A DNA stretch of 5,660 bases from Eubacteriaceae bacterium UBA1433 (GTDB taxonomy: Bacteria > Bacillota > Clostridia > Eubacteriales > UBA1433). The DNA is taken from NCBI GenBank assembly GCA_002329295.1, contig DCTT01000026.1:35125-40784 (forward strand), written 5' to 3'. Every line of letters starts with the position of its first letter. Position 1 is the first letter of the stretch. The notes below the pieces were generated by a model. That model made no database searches. It was given only the letters and a program-made list of their open reading frames with translations, and was not told where the DNA came from. Below, one piece after another: positions 5,653-5,660 of this stretch. Position numbers and translations under genes: made by a program.

Positions 5653-5660
5653 ATAATAAA

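Noticed and set aside
1..5660. CRISPR array, tRNA, rRNA, insertion sequence or a novel multi-gene defence system
   Set aside because: I saw no regularly spaced direct repeats, no cloverleaf or T-arm motif, no transposase and no defence-type domains. The genes are housekeeping or accessory singletons with their own control signals.

Overview
The window looks like ordinary chromosome from a low-GC anaerobic Firmicute (Bacillota; Clostridia or Negativicutes are the best guesses). The reasons are AT-rich DNA with GGAG-type ribosome binding sites and sigma-A-like promoters, a perfect CIRCE heat-shock operator, and a small regulator of the TM1266 family, which accompanies [FeFe]-hydrogenases in strict anaerobes. 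The genus cannot be fixed from this sequence alone.

Layout, left to right. Positions 1-224 hold no convincing gene. A strong 16-bp hairpin (225-262) terminates htpG, which runs leftward (305-2185) and encodes the Hsp90 chaperone. A compact divergent control region (2186-2348) follows. Going left, it carries a near-consensus promoter whose start region is covered by the CIRCE operator, so HrcA should repress htpG. Going right, it carries a separate promoter for a CorA-family divalent metal ion channel (2349-3275). corA ends in a bidirectional 12-bp hairpin (3277-3303). Beyond it lies a decayed protein-like stretch on the minus strand (about 3325-3541), then a leftward 12-TM major facilitator transporter (3542-4741), a 342-bp gap with no convincing gene, and a leftward 85-aa TM1266-type hydrogenase-system regulator (5084-5341). 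The last 300 bases hold a GC-rich hairpin just upstream of that regulator, a broken Cys-rich reading frame, and a good rightward promoter at the very edge (5625-5652) for a gene outside the window.

The genes do not form one pathway. They are separate units: protein folding under heat shock, metal ion transport, an exporter or importer of unknown substrate, and a hydrogenase-linked regulator. I found no CRISPR array, tRNA, rRNA, insertion sequence or defence locus, and no strong case for a new multi-gene system. The points worth a second look are the CIRCE control of htpG, the leader hairpin and broken frame in front of the hydrogenase regulator, and the gene remnant behind the transporter.
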